Below are positions 1 through 7,620 of a stretch of DNA of 44,821 nucleotides, in pieces (position 1 is the first letter of the stretch; each line of letters starts with the position of its first letter). The stretch spans positions 1-44,821 of the forward strand of contig CAZWHW010000014.1 in the NCBI GenBank assembly GCA_964633815.1, given 5' to 3'. Below the pieces are notes generated by a model that was not told the DNA's origin, did not search any database, and saw only the letters and a list, made by a program, of their open reading frames with translations. Source of the DNA: CALKZN01 sp964633815. GTDB lineage: Bacteria; Pseudomonadota; Gammaproteobacteria; Arenicellales; Arenicellaceae. The position numbers were made by a program, and so were the translations under genes.

Positions 1-84
1 TGCTTATTAATCTTTTTTGTATACACCTATCCAATTGCTCGATTGACCATTTATTTAGAAAAGAAATACGCTGTAAAACTATAG
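1..84 (+). CDS. C-terminus of polar amino-acid ABC transporter permease (partial)
   Basis: Frame 1 is open from the window edge to TAG at 82-84 and encodes a 27-residue tail containing YPIARLTIYLEKKY. Ending a hydrophobic helix with an R-L-T-x-x-L-E-K/R pattern is usual for the inner-membrane permeases of glutamate/glutamine-type (HisM/GlnP) ABC importers. Sixteen bases separate it from the ATPase gene that follows, so the two are almost certainly co-transcribed subunits of one importer. The rest of the gene, and any binding-protein gene, lie outside the window. The family call rests on the tail plus the neighbour. Confidence 0.7.
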   Translation, partial: CLLIFFVYTYPIARLTIYLEKKYAVKL

Positions 85-100
85 GTTTCAGGTTAGAAAT

Positions 101-874
101 ATGACAACAAATACGCAAACAACAAACAATTTTCTAAAAGATGCTGAACCTATCGTCGTCGCTAATGACGTGCATAAAAGCTTTGGCGATTTACATGTAC
201 TTAAAGGCATTTCAATGACGATTAAGAAGGGCGAAGTGATTTGCATCATTGGTCCTTCTGGTTCAGGAAAATCGACCTTTATTCGCTGCATTAATGGTTT
301 AAACCCTATTGAACAAGGGTCTATTAAAGTGAAAGGCATTGAAGTAAATGATCCTAAGCTTGATAAATTAGAACTTCGAAAAAATGTCGGGATGGTGTTT
401 CAACAGTACAATCTTTTCCCCCATAAAACGGCGCTGGAAAATGTCATGATGGCGCCATTGTTGGTCCTCAAAGAAGACAAACAAAAGATTGAGGAAAAAG
501 CGATGAAACTAATGGCGCAAGTGCGCCTGCAAGGCAAAGAACATAGTTATCCTGGTGAATTATCAGGCGGACAGCAACAACGTGTCGCTATTGCCCGTTC
601 ATTAGCTATGAACCCAGAAGTCATGCTGTTTGATGAAGTAACCGCCGCATTAGACCCTGAAACCGTTAAAGAAGTGCTAGTTGCTATTAAGGATCTTGCT
701 AAGATGGGTATGACCTGTATCCTTGTGACTCATGAAATGGGGTTTGCTAGAGAAGTAGCCGATCATATTTATTTCACTGATAAAGGTGTGATTGTTGAAC
801 ATGGGCCACCTGCAACATTCTTCGATGATGCCAAAGACCCTCGAACAAAAGAGTTTTTAGGTCAAATTCTCTAA
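101..874 (+). CDS. Polar amino-acid ABC transporter ATP-binding protein
   Basis: This is the cytoplasmic ATPase that powers an amino-acid importer of the GlnQ/GltL/HisP class. Visible motifs are Walker A GPSGSGKST (about residues 51-59), Q-loop VFQQYNLFPH, signature LSGGQQQR, Walker B with D-loop LFDEVTAALDPE, and the switch histidine in VTHEMGFA. At 257 residues it is normal for the family, with a roughly 15-residue N-terminal extension before the first strand. Walker B reads DEVTAALD rather than the commoner DEPTSALD; the catalytic glutamate is kept. It directly follows a permease tail. A weak imperfect hairpin with a T-run (about 881-907) may end the operon. The substrate cannot be told from sequence. 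Confidence 0.93.
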   Translation: MTTNTQTTNNFLKDAEPIVVANDVHKSFGDLHVLKGISMTIKKGEVICIIGPSGSGKSTFIRCINGLNPIEQGSIKVKGIEVNDPKLDKLELRKNVGMVFQQYNLFPHKTALENVMMAPLLVLKEDKQKIEEKAMKLMAQVRLQGKEHSYPGELSGGQQQRVAIARSLAMNPEVMLFDEVTAALDPETVKEVLVAIKDLAKMGMTCILVTHEMGFAREVADHIYFTDKGVIVEHGPPATFFDDAKDPRTKEFLGQIL

Positions 875-880
875 ATTCAA

Positions 881-907
881 AAGCCCACTACGTAATGGTT
901 TTTTTAT
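881..907 (+). terminator. Weak candidate rho-independent terminator
   Basis: An A-rich arm with CCA pairs with TGG and a run of seven T across a TACGTA centre, just after the ABC ATPase stop codon. The stem has a mismatch, so this is only suggestive. Confidence 0.3.
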
Positions 908-1059
908 AAAACAAATTATTTAAAATAATAATGCAATATTTAATGCTGATTTCGATCTATATGTCTTTAAATGAAAATATGCGAAATAAGCATTTAATTT
1001 TGAAAATACAAGTTTTTAGTATTTAATGAAATCTCTTAATTGTCTTATCGAGGATGAAA

Positions 1060-2655
1060 ATGAATAAATGGTTGAAAGTGCTTTTAATTATTATAGTGAT
1101 ACTGGTATTGCTTGTATTGATAGGCCCAAAATTGATTGGATATGTTGTACAAGGCCCTCGTCAGGCTCAAGGTGAAACAAACTTACGTTTTACTGAGGTA
1201 GCTACCGAATTTACGCATACATCAGATTTTGTTGCAGCACTCCCATTTATGGCGCTATCAACTATAGATATTGATGGTGATGGTACAGATGAATTGTTTG
1301 TTGGCGGCGGTCTTGATCAGCAAGATGCTTTACAAAAGTATGAAAACAATCAATTTGTGAATATTCCCTCGGAAGGTTGGTTTACTAAGGACGATAAAGA
1401 TCCTACCTATGGTGCGTCTTCAATTGATGCGAATAACGATGGGAAAGTGGATTTGTTTGTTGTGCGTAGTAGTGGGCTTTATTTGTATGAAAATACAGGC
1501 AATGGTTTTAATGGACGTCAAATTGACTTCCCATTAGATTCAAAATCTATGCCGTTATCGGTCTCTTTTGGTGATATTAACAATGACGGGGCAGTGGACC
1601 TTTATGTTTCGAACTATATTCGCCCTGAATTTGTCGAAGGGGAGACCATTTTTAACAAAGATTATGGTGGCATTAGTAATCTGTTATTAAATAATGGCGA
1701 TAATACATTTACTGATATTACGAAGTCTTCTGGTGTTTATGAGAAACACAATACATTTACTGCGGCTTTTGTTGATTTAAATAATAATGGTTTAAGTGAT
1801 TTAGTTGTCGCGCAAGATACAGGATTTGTCAGAATATTTAAAAATAATGGCAATTTAACATTTGACTCTGTTGAGTTACCGGTTACTTATAGCTATCCAA
1901 TGGGAATTGCAGTGAGTGATTATAATAATGATGGTTTTATGGATTTGTACTTTAGTAATGTTGGAAAAACTTTACCGGAGTTTTTAGTACGAGGGGATTT
2001 GACAAAAGAACAAACGCTTAATACAGATTATATTCTTTTAGAAAATCAAGGTGACTTTACGTTTAAGGATACTGCCATAGAAACTAATACTGCAAAATAT
2101 GGTTTTGGCTGGGGTTTGGTTTCTTATGATTTTAACAATGACACACTGGCGGATTACTTAATCACTCAAAACTATATTCGTTTTCCTGCTGTTAAACATT
2201 TAGAGCTTTTCCCAGGCAATTTATTACAACAATACGATAATAATTCGTTTAAGCCTGTTGAAGAAGTTTCAGGTATTGCGAATCGAAATTTTGGAGTCAC
2301 CACAGTGGTCTCTGATTTTAATGATGATGGTTGGCCAGATGCGGTGATTGCAAATTTAGATGGCCCCTTACGTGCTTTTATTAATCAAGGTGGAGAGCAT
2401 CATTGGCTAAAAATTCGCTTCAAGGATGAAGTTAAGTCTATTGGCGCATTGGTGACTGTGAACATGAAGAACGGTCAAACATACGCTAATCAATTTTACA
2501 CCAGTGAAGGACTGGGTTCTGACCAAACAGCTGATCTGTTCTTTGGTTTAGGTGATCAAACAGAAATTAGCTCTGTTGAAGTTAAGTTTCAAAATGGAGA
2601 GACGTTAAAGGTGGATTCACCCAAGGCGGATACAACTATTGACCTCACACGTTAG
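1060..2655 (+). CDS. Membrane-anchored FG-GAP/VCBS repeat protein with ASPIC/UnbV C-terminal domain
   Basis: An N-terminal hydrophobic helix (about residues 4-24) anchors a large extracytoplasmic region. Seven Ca-binding-type FG-GAP/VCBS repeats are visible, including DIDGDGTDELFVGG, DANNDGKVDLFVV, DINNDGAVDLYVSN, DLNNNGLSDLVVA, DYNNDGFMDLYFSN, DFNNDTLADYLITQ and DFNDDGWPDAVIAN, which suits a seven-bladed beta-propeller. The last 90 residues (from HHWLKIRF through the GLGDQ segment) match the ASPIC/UnbV module known from CRTAC1-like proteins. ATG codons occur at 1054 and 1060. GAGG at 1050-1053 abuts the first and sits six bases before the second, so I place the start at 1060. The role is unknown; adhesion or a cell-surface scaffold is inference. 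It leads a codirectional cluster of membrane-protein genes. Confidence 0.85.
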   Translation: MNKWLKVLLIIIVILVLLVLIGPKLIGYVVQGPRQAQGETNLRFTEVATEFTHTSDFVAALPFMALSTIDIDGDGTDELFVGGGLDQQDALQKYENNQFVNIPSEGWFTKDDKDPTYGASSIDANNDGKVDLFVVRSSGLYLYENTGNGFNGRQIDFPLDSKSMPLSVSFGDINNDGAVDLYVSNYIRPEFVEGETIFNKDYGGISNLLLNNGDNTFTDITKSSGVYEKHNTFTAAFVDLNNNGLSDLVVAQDTGFVRIFKNNGNLTFDSVELPVTYSYPMGIAVSDYNNDGFMDLYFSNVGKTLPEFLVRGDLTKEQTLNTDYILLENQGDFTFKDTAIETNTAKYGFGWGLVSYDFNNDTLADYLITQNYIRFPAVKHLELFPGNLLQQYDNNSFKPVEEVSGIANRNFGVTTVVSDFNDDGWPDAVIANLDGPLRAFINQGGEHHWLKIRFKDEVKSIGALVTVNMKNGQTYANQFYTSEGLGSDQTADLFFGLGDQTEISSVEVKFQNGETLKVDSPKADTTIDLTR

Positions 2656-2695
2656 TAGGCTATTGATTATTAACTATAATACTGAGTATTAAATA

Positions 2696-3382
2696 ATGGG
2701 TGTACAAACTGATAAAGCCTTGTTTTGGACAGGGATTGCTGGTTTTTTTGCGGCTCTTTTAGTAGGAATTGGTGAATTTACATTACAGTTTTCACCTTTA
2801 GGAGGCTATGAAAAAGAAGGTTATGTTTATTTTGCGAATGTTGCTAAAGATAAATTAACCATGGGGCACTTTTTCAGCACACTAGCTGCTCCTTTATACA
2901 TACTAGGATATTGGCACATTGGGCAAATGTTCATTCGAGGAGGCAGTCGAATTTATGGTTGGATCATTACCTTGCTCGGTGGGTATGCCTTTATGGTCGG
3001 CAATGCTTGGTTAGGCGGGCGTATATATCTAGCGTTAACAGCTCACGAAATTGCAGACACAACTGATCCTGTAATAGTCAATCAACTCAGTCAGTTATTA
3101 GCTGATTTTGGTAATCACAATGAACCGTTGGTTAATGCGTTGCGTTTAGCTATCGTTGTTGTCTCAATTTTTTGGATTTGGCGTATTGCAATTGGTAAAA
3201 CCTTATATCCGAAATGGGTGGCTATATTCAGCCCAGCTTTAATATTAGGGGTTATTTTTACTCTCTATTTTACTGGGATAAACGCAGGTGTATGGCTATT
3301 GCCAGCCGCAATGAATGTTGTTCACTTAATTATTTTCTCTTTATCCTTATTTGCGCTTCATAGAGCGAGCAAAGCATCGTGA
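2696..3382 (+). CDS. Polytopic membrane protein, possibly DUF6796-like
   Basis: A 228-residue integral membrane protein with about six or seven hydrophobic helices, for example near residues 10-27, 58-75, 85-103, 148-165, 173-193 and 198-220. No enzymatic motif is evident. The pattern of GxFxA at the first helix and a conserved GHFFSTLAAPLY segment recalls the uncharacterised DUF6796-type family, but I cannot verify this. It starts 40 bases after the propeller gene, and its stop overlaps the GTG start of the next gene by four bases (GTGA), implying translational coupling. No function is proposed. Confidence 0.75.
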   Translation: MGVQTDKALFWTGIAGFFAALLVGIGEFTLQFSPLGGYEKEGYVYFANVAKDKLTMGHFFSTLAAPLYILGYWHIGQMFIRGGSRIYGWIITLLGGYAFMVGNAWLGGRIYLALTAHEIADTTDPVIVNQLSQLLADFGNHNEPLVNALRLAIVVVSIFWIWRIAIGKTLYPKWVAIFSPALILGVIFTLYFTGINAGVWLLPAAMNVVHLIIFSLSLFALHRASKAS

Positions 3383-3783
3383 AGTTCGTCATTATTATAG
3401 TCCGAATAATCCTTTTTGGTTTCATTGCGGTAGGATTATATGGCGCTGCATCAGTGTCGTATACGACTATTACAGGAACCGCACCGTGTCCGACAGTGGG
3501 TTTTATTCCAGCTTGTTATGTCGTATTTATCGGTTATTTACTGATGTTCATAGCTGCGATAGCCATATTGTTTCATCGACAATTGCTTCGTGTTTTTTTC
3601 GTCGGCTGGACGCCTGTTTTTTTGCTCGCTTTTTTTGGTAGTTTATTTGAACTAAGCAATGGTGCTACTTGTCCAAAAACTAGTGATGGCTTGCCTTTAT
3701 GTTATGTTTCGTTAAGTTTTGCGATTATGATTGTGGGGTTATATACCATATTAATCAAAATGCGGAGTGCGAAAAATGCTTAA
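3379..3783 (+). CDS. Small four-helix membrane protein with duplicated Cys-Pro...Pro-x-Cys-Tyr motif
   Basis: A 134-residue protein that begins at a GTG overlapping the previous stop by four bases. It has four hydrophobic helices arranged as two similar halves. Each half is helix, short loop, helix, and each loop carries paired cysteines: CPTVGFIPACYV (C37, C46) and CPKTSDGLPLCYV (C98, C108). The helices after each loop also resemble each other. This looks like internal gene duplication. The cysteines would lie on the same membrane face and could form disulfides or bind a metal; that is inference. I do not recognise a named family. The 3' end overlaps the next gene by eight bases. Confidence 0.75.
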   Translation: MKFVIIIVRIILFGFIAVGLYGAASVSYTTITGTAPCPTVGFIPACYVVFIGYLLMFIAAIAILFHRQLLRVFFVGWTPVFLLAFFGSLFELSNGATCPKTSDGLPLCYVSLSFAIMIVGLYTILIKMRSAKNA

Positions 3784-4048
3784 TATTTTGAATTCCATCG
3801 CCGCGATTATTTTATTGATTATTGGATTGATTTCTATGATAAGTCCAATTCCTGGTGGCGTCATATTGATTGCCATTGGTATGAGTATGTTGATTTGTAG
3901 TAATGCTAAGGCTCAAGCATGTGTAAAATTTTTACGTACAAAAAGTCATAAGGTGAATAAAATATTTTTTTGGATGGAAGAAAAAGTTGGTAGAAAAATT
4001 AATTTTATCGGTATAGCTTTGGCAAAAACACAGCCTCAGACTCGTTAA
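3776..4048 (+). CDS. Small membrane protein, PGPGW-like
   Basis: About 90 residues with a hydrophobic hairpin (residues 3-20 and 27-44) joined by SPIPGGV, followed by a basic tail with an amphipathic segment. This resembles the putative transmembrane PGPGW family (PF09656), although the hallmark W is not seen. A GTG at 3767 is possible, but CGGAG at 3762-3766 touches it and is nine bases from the ATG at 3776, so I choose the latter. It overlaps the preceding cysteine-rich membrane protein gene by eight bases and is likely translated with it. Function unknown. Confidence 0.7.
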   Translation: MLNILNSIAAIILLIIGLISMISPIPGGVILIAIGMSMLICSNAKAQACVKFLRTKSHKVNKIFFWMEEKVGRKINFIGIALAKTQPQTR

Positions 4049-4209
4049 TACAATATTCGCTCTCTTTAACATCTCTACGCTGCGTATCACTTGCTTTTCT
4101 TAGCGTTATATTAAAGAATGTTGTCAAAATATCTATAATTTATAAAGCTGTAAAAATAAATTTACATTATTAATATTTAAAATTTTTTATTAAAAAGAGG
4201 AAATAACTA

Positions 4210-4863
4210 ATGAGATATTTAAAAATTATTACTTTAATAACATTTGCCTTTCCTTCGATTGTTTTTGCACAGTTAGAAGGAGTGGAATATAAATGGAAAG
4301 AAAAGAGAAACAAGAAAGGAATTGTCATTTCTACTAGCTCTGTTCAAGGTTCGCCTTTTAGGGCAGTGCGTGGTGAGATGATTGTGAAAGCAAATATAAA
4401 CCAGCTTGTTGCCTTGGTTGAAGATTTGACGGTTTGCCCTGACTGGGCTGCATTTTGCAAAGAGGCACGTGTTGAAAAACGTGTTTCCGATAACGAAAGT
4501 TTTGCCTATATTTATAACGATATACCATTCCCAGTTCGTGATCGCGATGTCTATACTCACGTTGTTTGGACACAAAACCCTGAAACAAAACGCGTGTCTA
4601 TGACAAGTACTGCTACTGAAGGTGGTACGGAAAAAACTAAAGCAGTACGAATCAAAAATGCGGTTTCACAATGGCATTTTACCCCCAATGCGGATGGTAC
4701 TGTAACCGTAGAAAGTTTTGCACATATCGACCCTAACGGACCAACTCCAGCGTGGCTCAGTAATTTAATGTTGGTTGATGCACCATATAAATCAATGATT
4801 AAAATGCGAGAAATTGTTGAATCTGGCAGTTATGCTGATATTAAAGTTCCATTTTTAGAATAA
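4210..4863 (+). CDS. Secreted/periplasmic START-domain lipid-binding protein
   Basis: A 217-residue protein with a clear Sec signal peptide (basic MRYLK, hydrophobic core, VFA|Q cleavage near residue 20). The mature part reads like a bacterial START (StAR-related lipid transfer) domain: an early beta-strand with SPFRAVRGEM, a helix with the CPDWAAFCKEARV segment, the central YNDIPFPVRDRDVYTH strand pair, and a C-terminal helix starting near MLVDAPYKSMIKMRE. Such domains enclose a hydrophobic ligand; the ligand is unknown. A good RBS (AGAGGAAA, about 4195-4202) precedes the ATG. It follows the membrane-protein cluster by 161 bases, so it may have its own promoter. Confidence 0.85.
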   Translation: MRYLKIITLITFAFPSIVFAQLEGVEYKWKEKRNKKGIVISTSSVQGSPFRAVRGEMIVKANINQLVALVEDLTVCPDWAAFCKEARVEKRVSDNESFAYIYNDIPFPVRDRDVYTHVVWTQNPETKRVSMTSTATEGGTEKTKAVRIKNAVSQWHFTPNADGTVTVESFAHIDPNGPTPAWLSNLMLVDAPYKSMIKMREIVESGSYADIKVPFLE

Positions 4864-5188
4864 TTTTAGTGCTAATGTTCAATCGTTTTAGTATTTTCAT
4901 AAGCTTTTGTTAACGCCTAATCATTTAAATAAATGTAAATGGCTTCACATTAATTGTAAATTATTGGTGTATTAGGTTGATGTAATTGCTCAGATTGACA
5001 AGAGATTCTTTAATCACTTATCGAGGCTCAAATGACATCAACAAAACGCTAGAGCAGAACATATAAAAATTATATAAAGAAGATTCGTGGTGCTAGCGAG
5101 TGACAGTGCATGACTATACGGTTATCAATGCCACATCAAATGTGTGTAATTAAATCTATCTAGTATATTCAAAAAGAGTCACTAAATT
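4864..5188. other. 325-bp intergenic stretch with a possible promoter and a six-codon ORF
   Basis: AT-rich spacer. A perfect TTGACA (4995-5000) is followed 17 bases later by a poor -10 match (TTATCG, 5018-5023). GAGG at 5022-5025 then precedes an ATG at 5032 that opens only six codons before TAG (5050-5052). No longer frame, hairpin-T-run or repeat was seen. The mini-ORF could be a leader or a decayed gene start; the evidence is thin. Confidence 0.3.
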
Positions 5189-5797
5189 TTGATAGACAAA
5201 ATTCACATAGCGAACATGAAAGATATACCCGTTCTTAGCGCTATTCTGGCCGATTCGTTTAAAAATGACCCTGTGCTAAATTGGTTTATAAAAGATCCAA
5301 CCATATTTGTTGATTTCTTTAGGTCACTTCTTGAATCACTTATCAGGCAGAAACAGCAAGAACATATTTATATAAATACAATGCAGACTGGAACAGCCAT
5401 TTGGCTTCCTCCAGGTGTTCCAACTCAATTTTCCTTACATCGATATTTTTTAACATTTTTAATGAAGCTGCTTAAAACGGGTGGTTTGAATAGTGTTAAA
5501 CGTGGCATATCTATTAATCGATTGGCAGCTAAATATCATATAAAAGAGCCTCACTTTTATTTGTACTTAATCGGTGTTAAGTCGAATCAGCAAGGAAGGG
5601 GGATTGGCGCTGAATTATTAAATGCGGGGTTGCAGGTGTGTGATGAGCAGGGTGTCCCAGCGTATTTAGAATCAAGTAATAGCAAGAACAATGTCTTATA
5701 TGAACGTTATGGTTTCGAAGTGATCCAAGAAATTCAGCTTCACGATGATGGTCCTAAGATGTATTGCATGAAAAGAAAAGCTAGGAGAAAAAGCTAA
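5189..5797 (+). CDS. GNAT-family N-acetyltransferase
   Basis: A 202-residue GCN5-related acetyltransferase that would transfer an acetyl group from acetyl-CoA to an unidentified acceptor. The N-terminal strand-helix IHIANMKDIPVLSAIL, the GTAIWLPPG strand and the acetyl-CoA-binding motif A VKSNQQGRGIGAELL are seen, followed by ESSNSKNNVLYERYGF of motif B. The start is TTG at 5189 with AAAAAGAG upstream; the first in-frame ATG (5216) would delete the first conserved strand, so TTG is preferred. The overall layout resembles the puromycin N-acetyltransferase-like subgroup. It appears to be a single-gene unit. Confidence 0.85.
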   Translation: MIDKIHIANMKDIPVLSAILADSFKNDPVLNWFIKDPTIFVDFFRSLLESLIRQKQQEHIYINTMQTGTAIWLPPGVPTQFSLHRYFLTFLMKLLKTGGLNSVKRGISINRLAAKYHIKEPHFYLYLIGVKSNQQGRGIGAELLNAGLQVCDEQGVPAYLESSNSKNNVLYERYGFEVIQEIQLHDDGPKMYCMKRKARRKS

Positions 5798-6019
5798 TAA
5801 ATTAAAGAGTAATTATATGTCTGCGAATTTTTGACTTTGCAGAAATAGGATTCCTTATTTCCTTAGCTGCTTATTCGAAATGATCGCATATCTATTGATT
5901 GCTATTTTTAATTAATGCGAATTCTAAGGTAATGCTCACTAGAGCAATATCTTAGAAATTTCGGCAACCACTGTTAAAGTTCAGCGGACATCAATTTATC
6001 GGATATCGTCAAAAAAGAA

Positions 6020-6580
6020 TTACTTCGTTACAACGGTCCAGCGTTTAAGTGAATCCTCAACGTCATCACAAGTTTCGAGCTGTAGAGGCCGCTTCACCCA
6101 TGGTCCCGCAGGCACTGTTTCAGAGGCAACAGTAATGCAACGGCTTTGATCTTCTGCAAGCCTTAAAGACTTGTCAATTTCATTGTATACGAACTTTTGG
6201 CGAGGGTGATCACTGCATTCAAGAAGCGCAAAAGCGGTCAATCCAGTTGCGACTAAGGCTTGCATACAATATCCCTCAAAAGGGTATGACATAATTTGCT
6301 GAGTGTCTGCGTTATATTCAAACCGCGTATCATTACCTGCATAGCTGCGTTTTTCTCCAGCTTTGGCTGGTTTGCATGAATGTGTTTGCAATAAATCAGA
6401 TTGGCCAGGGCCATAAGTATCGATACAAAAGCCATAACCATTGGGTTCATCGTGGTTTGCGCTTAATACAATATAGGGTGGGTCAGATGGAACGTTAGGA
6501 ATCGCGGTTGCAGATGTTGATTGTGCATACGCTGACGCAGCAAATATTAGGTTGGCAAATAAGATCAAAAAGTTACGCAT
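6020..6580 (-). CDS. Secreted ricin-type beta-trefoil (RICIN lectin-like) protein
   Basis: A 186-residue protein with a Sec signal peptide (MRNFLILF..., cleavage near AYA|Q at residue 19). The mature chain is one domain with three similar segments, each with a cysteine pair: FCIDTYGPG...HSC, YCMQALVATG...LEC, and RCITVASE...LETC. The last ends with the typical W of the QxW-like segment (SLKRWTVV). This is the pattern of a ricin B beta-trefoil carbohydrate-binding fold, although exact QxW motifs are degenerate. No catalytic domain is attached, so it may be a secreted sugar-binding protein. It stands alone, with about 400 bases upstream including an assembly gap. Confidence 0.75.
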   Translation of the reverse strand: MRNFLILFANLIFAASAYAQSTSATAIPNVPSDPPYIVLSANHDEPNGYGFCIDTYGPGQSDLLQTHSCKPAKAGEKRSYAGNDTRFEYNADTQQIMSYPFEGYCMQALVATGLTAFALLECSDHPRQKFVYNEIDKSLRLAEDQSRCITVASETVPAGPWVKRPLQLETCDDVEDSLKRWTVVTK

Positions 6581-6782
6581 AGTAAACTTAAACTCCGTTT
6601 TCGTTTTCTGTAAGTGTGGATGTTGAAAGATTTTAGATCGATCATATTTTATATGAATGTTAAGCGTGTCACGACTTTTTTATTGTTGATCGTTCAAACC
6701 ATTCGTTTGAGTATAACATTTTTTTAATAATAGAGATTGCTTAATGCCTAATGCGATGATTTTAGTGTGATTTCATATCAAT

Positions 6783-6882
6783 NNNNNNNNNNNNNNNNNN
6801 NNNNNNNNNNNNNNNNNNNNNNNNNNNNNNNNNNNNNNNNNNNNNNNNNNNNNNNNNNNNNNNNNNNNNNNNNNNNNNNNNN
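6783..6882. other. Assembly gap (100 N)
   Basis: Exactly 100 N, the usual placeholder for a gap of unknown size. Confidence 0.99.
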
Positions 6883-6929
6883 GCATAGGAATCATACACG
6901 TCAATCTTCATATTTGGTCTCTGAGGTAA

Positions 6930-6969
6930 AACCTTTTATAGATGCCTAAAATAGAATCTATAAAAGGTT
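6930..6969 (-). terminator. Hairpin just downstream of the AhpD-like gene, candidate terminator
   Basis: Perfect 14-bp inverted repeat (AACCTTTTATAGAT at 6930-6943, complement at 6956-6969) with a 12-base loop, lying 18 bases past the AhpD-like stop on its own strand. The stem is AT-rich and is followed by only a short T run on the minus strand, so termination is plausible but weak. Confidence 0.45.
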
Positions 6970-6986
6970 GGTTAGGTGAAATATAT

Positions 6987-7532
6987 TTATGCAGCTGAAC
7001 TAAAAGCGACCTCAGGGAAGTCAACTGGAACATCAAATGCAATGTTAGTGTAGTTTGTAAAAATATTGAGTGCGATGTGAGCTAGAATCTCTGTGACACC
7101 CTCATTGCTAAAGCCTGCTTCTTTGATGTTGCTTATTTCTGCTGGGCTAATACCTGCACGTTTATTTACGACAGCTTTAGTGAAATCTAGGGCAGCCTGA
7201 GTTTGGGCATCGTCCGATTTGCCTGATTGTGCTTCTGCCATTTCTTCAGCACTTGCGCCGGCGTTTTGACCTAACACTGTGTGAGCTGCCAAACAATATC
7301 CGCATCGATTGATATCGGCCACCAAAACGGCAATTTTTTCACCGAGCTTCGGATCAAGTGATCCTTTTCCTAAGGCTCCAAAAGAACCCCACATGCTTCC
7401 TAAAGCAGCTTCTGAGTTGCCAATAGTAGTGAATAAATTTGGAACTGCGCCAAAGGTTGAATTGATTTGATCAAATAGATCTCGGTGACTGCCTGTAGTG
7501 TCTTCTATATTTATTTGAGGAATGTTTGTCAT
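6987..7532 (-). CDS. Carboxymuconolactone decarboxylase / AhpD-like protein
   Basis: An 181-residue all-helical protein with the AhpD-like redox motif CGYCLAAH (C77, C80, H84), the Cys-x-x-Cys-x-x-x-His hallmark of peroxidase-type members of the carboxymuconolactone decarboxylase family. Such proteins act as alkylhydroperoxidase-like, cytosolic disulfide-cycling proteins; the true substrate is unknown. A strong RBS (AGGAGA) lies seven to eight bases before the ATG. The neighbouring membrane-protein gene is read in the same direction 88 bases upstream. A large inverted repeat follows the stop. Confidence 0.85.
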   Translation of the reverse strand: MTNIPQINIEDTTGSHRDLFDQINSTFGAVPNLFTTIGNSEAALGSMWGSFGALGKGSLDPKLGEKIAVLVADINRCGYCLAAHTVLGQNAGASAEEMAEAQSGKSDDAQTQAALDFTKAVVNKRAGISPAEISNIKEAGFSNEGVTEILAHIALNIFTNYTNIAFDVPVDFPEVAFSSAA

Positions 7533-7620
7533 TTTTTTCTCCTGAGAAAGTGAATAAAATATCGTGTAGCTACTGTATTCAGTATAACGACTATTATATT
7601 GTCTGACGTGATTTATTGTC

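Larger units (their letters stand above)
6581..6986. other. Intergenic stretch interrupted by an assembly gap
   Basis: It holds the upstream region of the beta-trefoil gene, 100 N (6783-6882), and the 3' flank of the AhpD-like gene with a long inverted repeat (6930-6969). The flanks of the N run share no obvious overlap, so the missing length is unknown and a small gene could be lost here. Confidence 0.6.

Noticed and set aside
3351..3641. A 96-codon plus-strand frame overlapping the small membrane proteins
   Set aside because: It lies out of frame inside the 3379-3783 gene, has no RBS and a composition without membrane or soluble-protein logic; the overlapping frame with the conserved cysteine loops is the real gene.
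6767..6949. Open frame spanning the N gap with ending VSEVKPFIDA
   Set aside because: Most of its length is unknown bases, so the frame is meaningless; its end runs into the inverted repeat.
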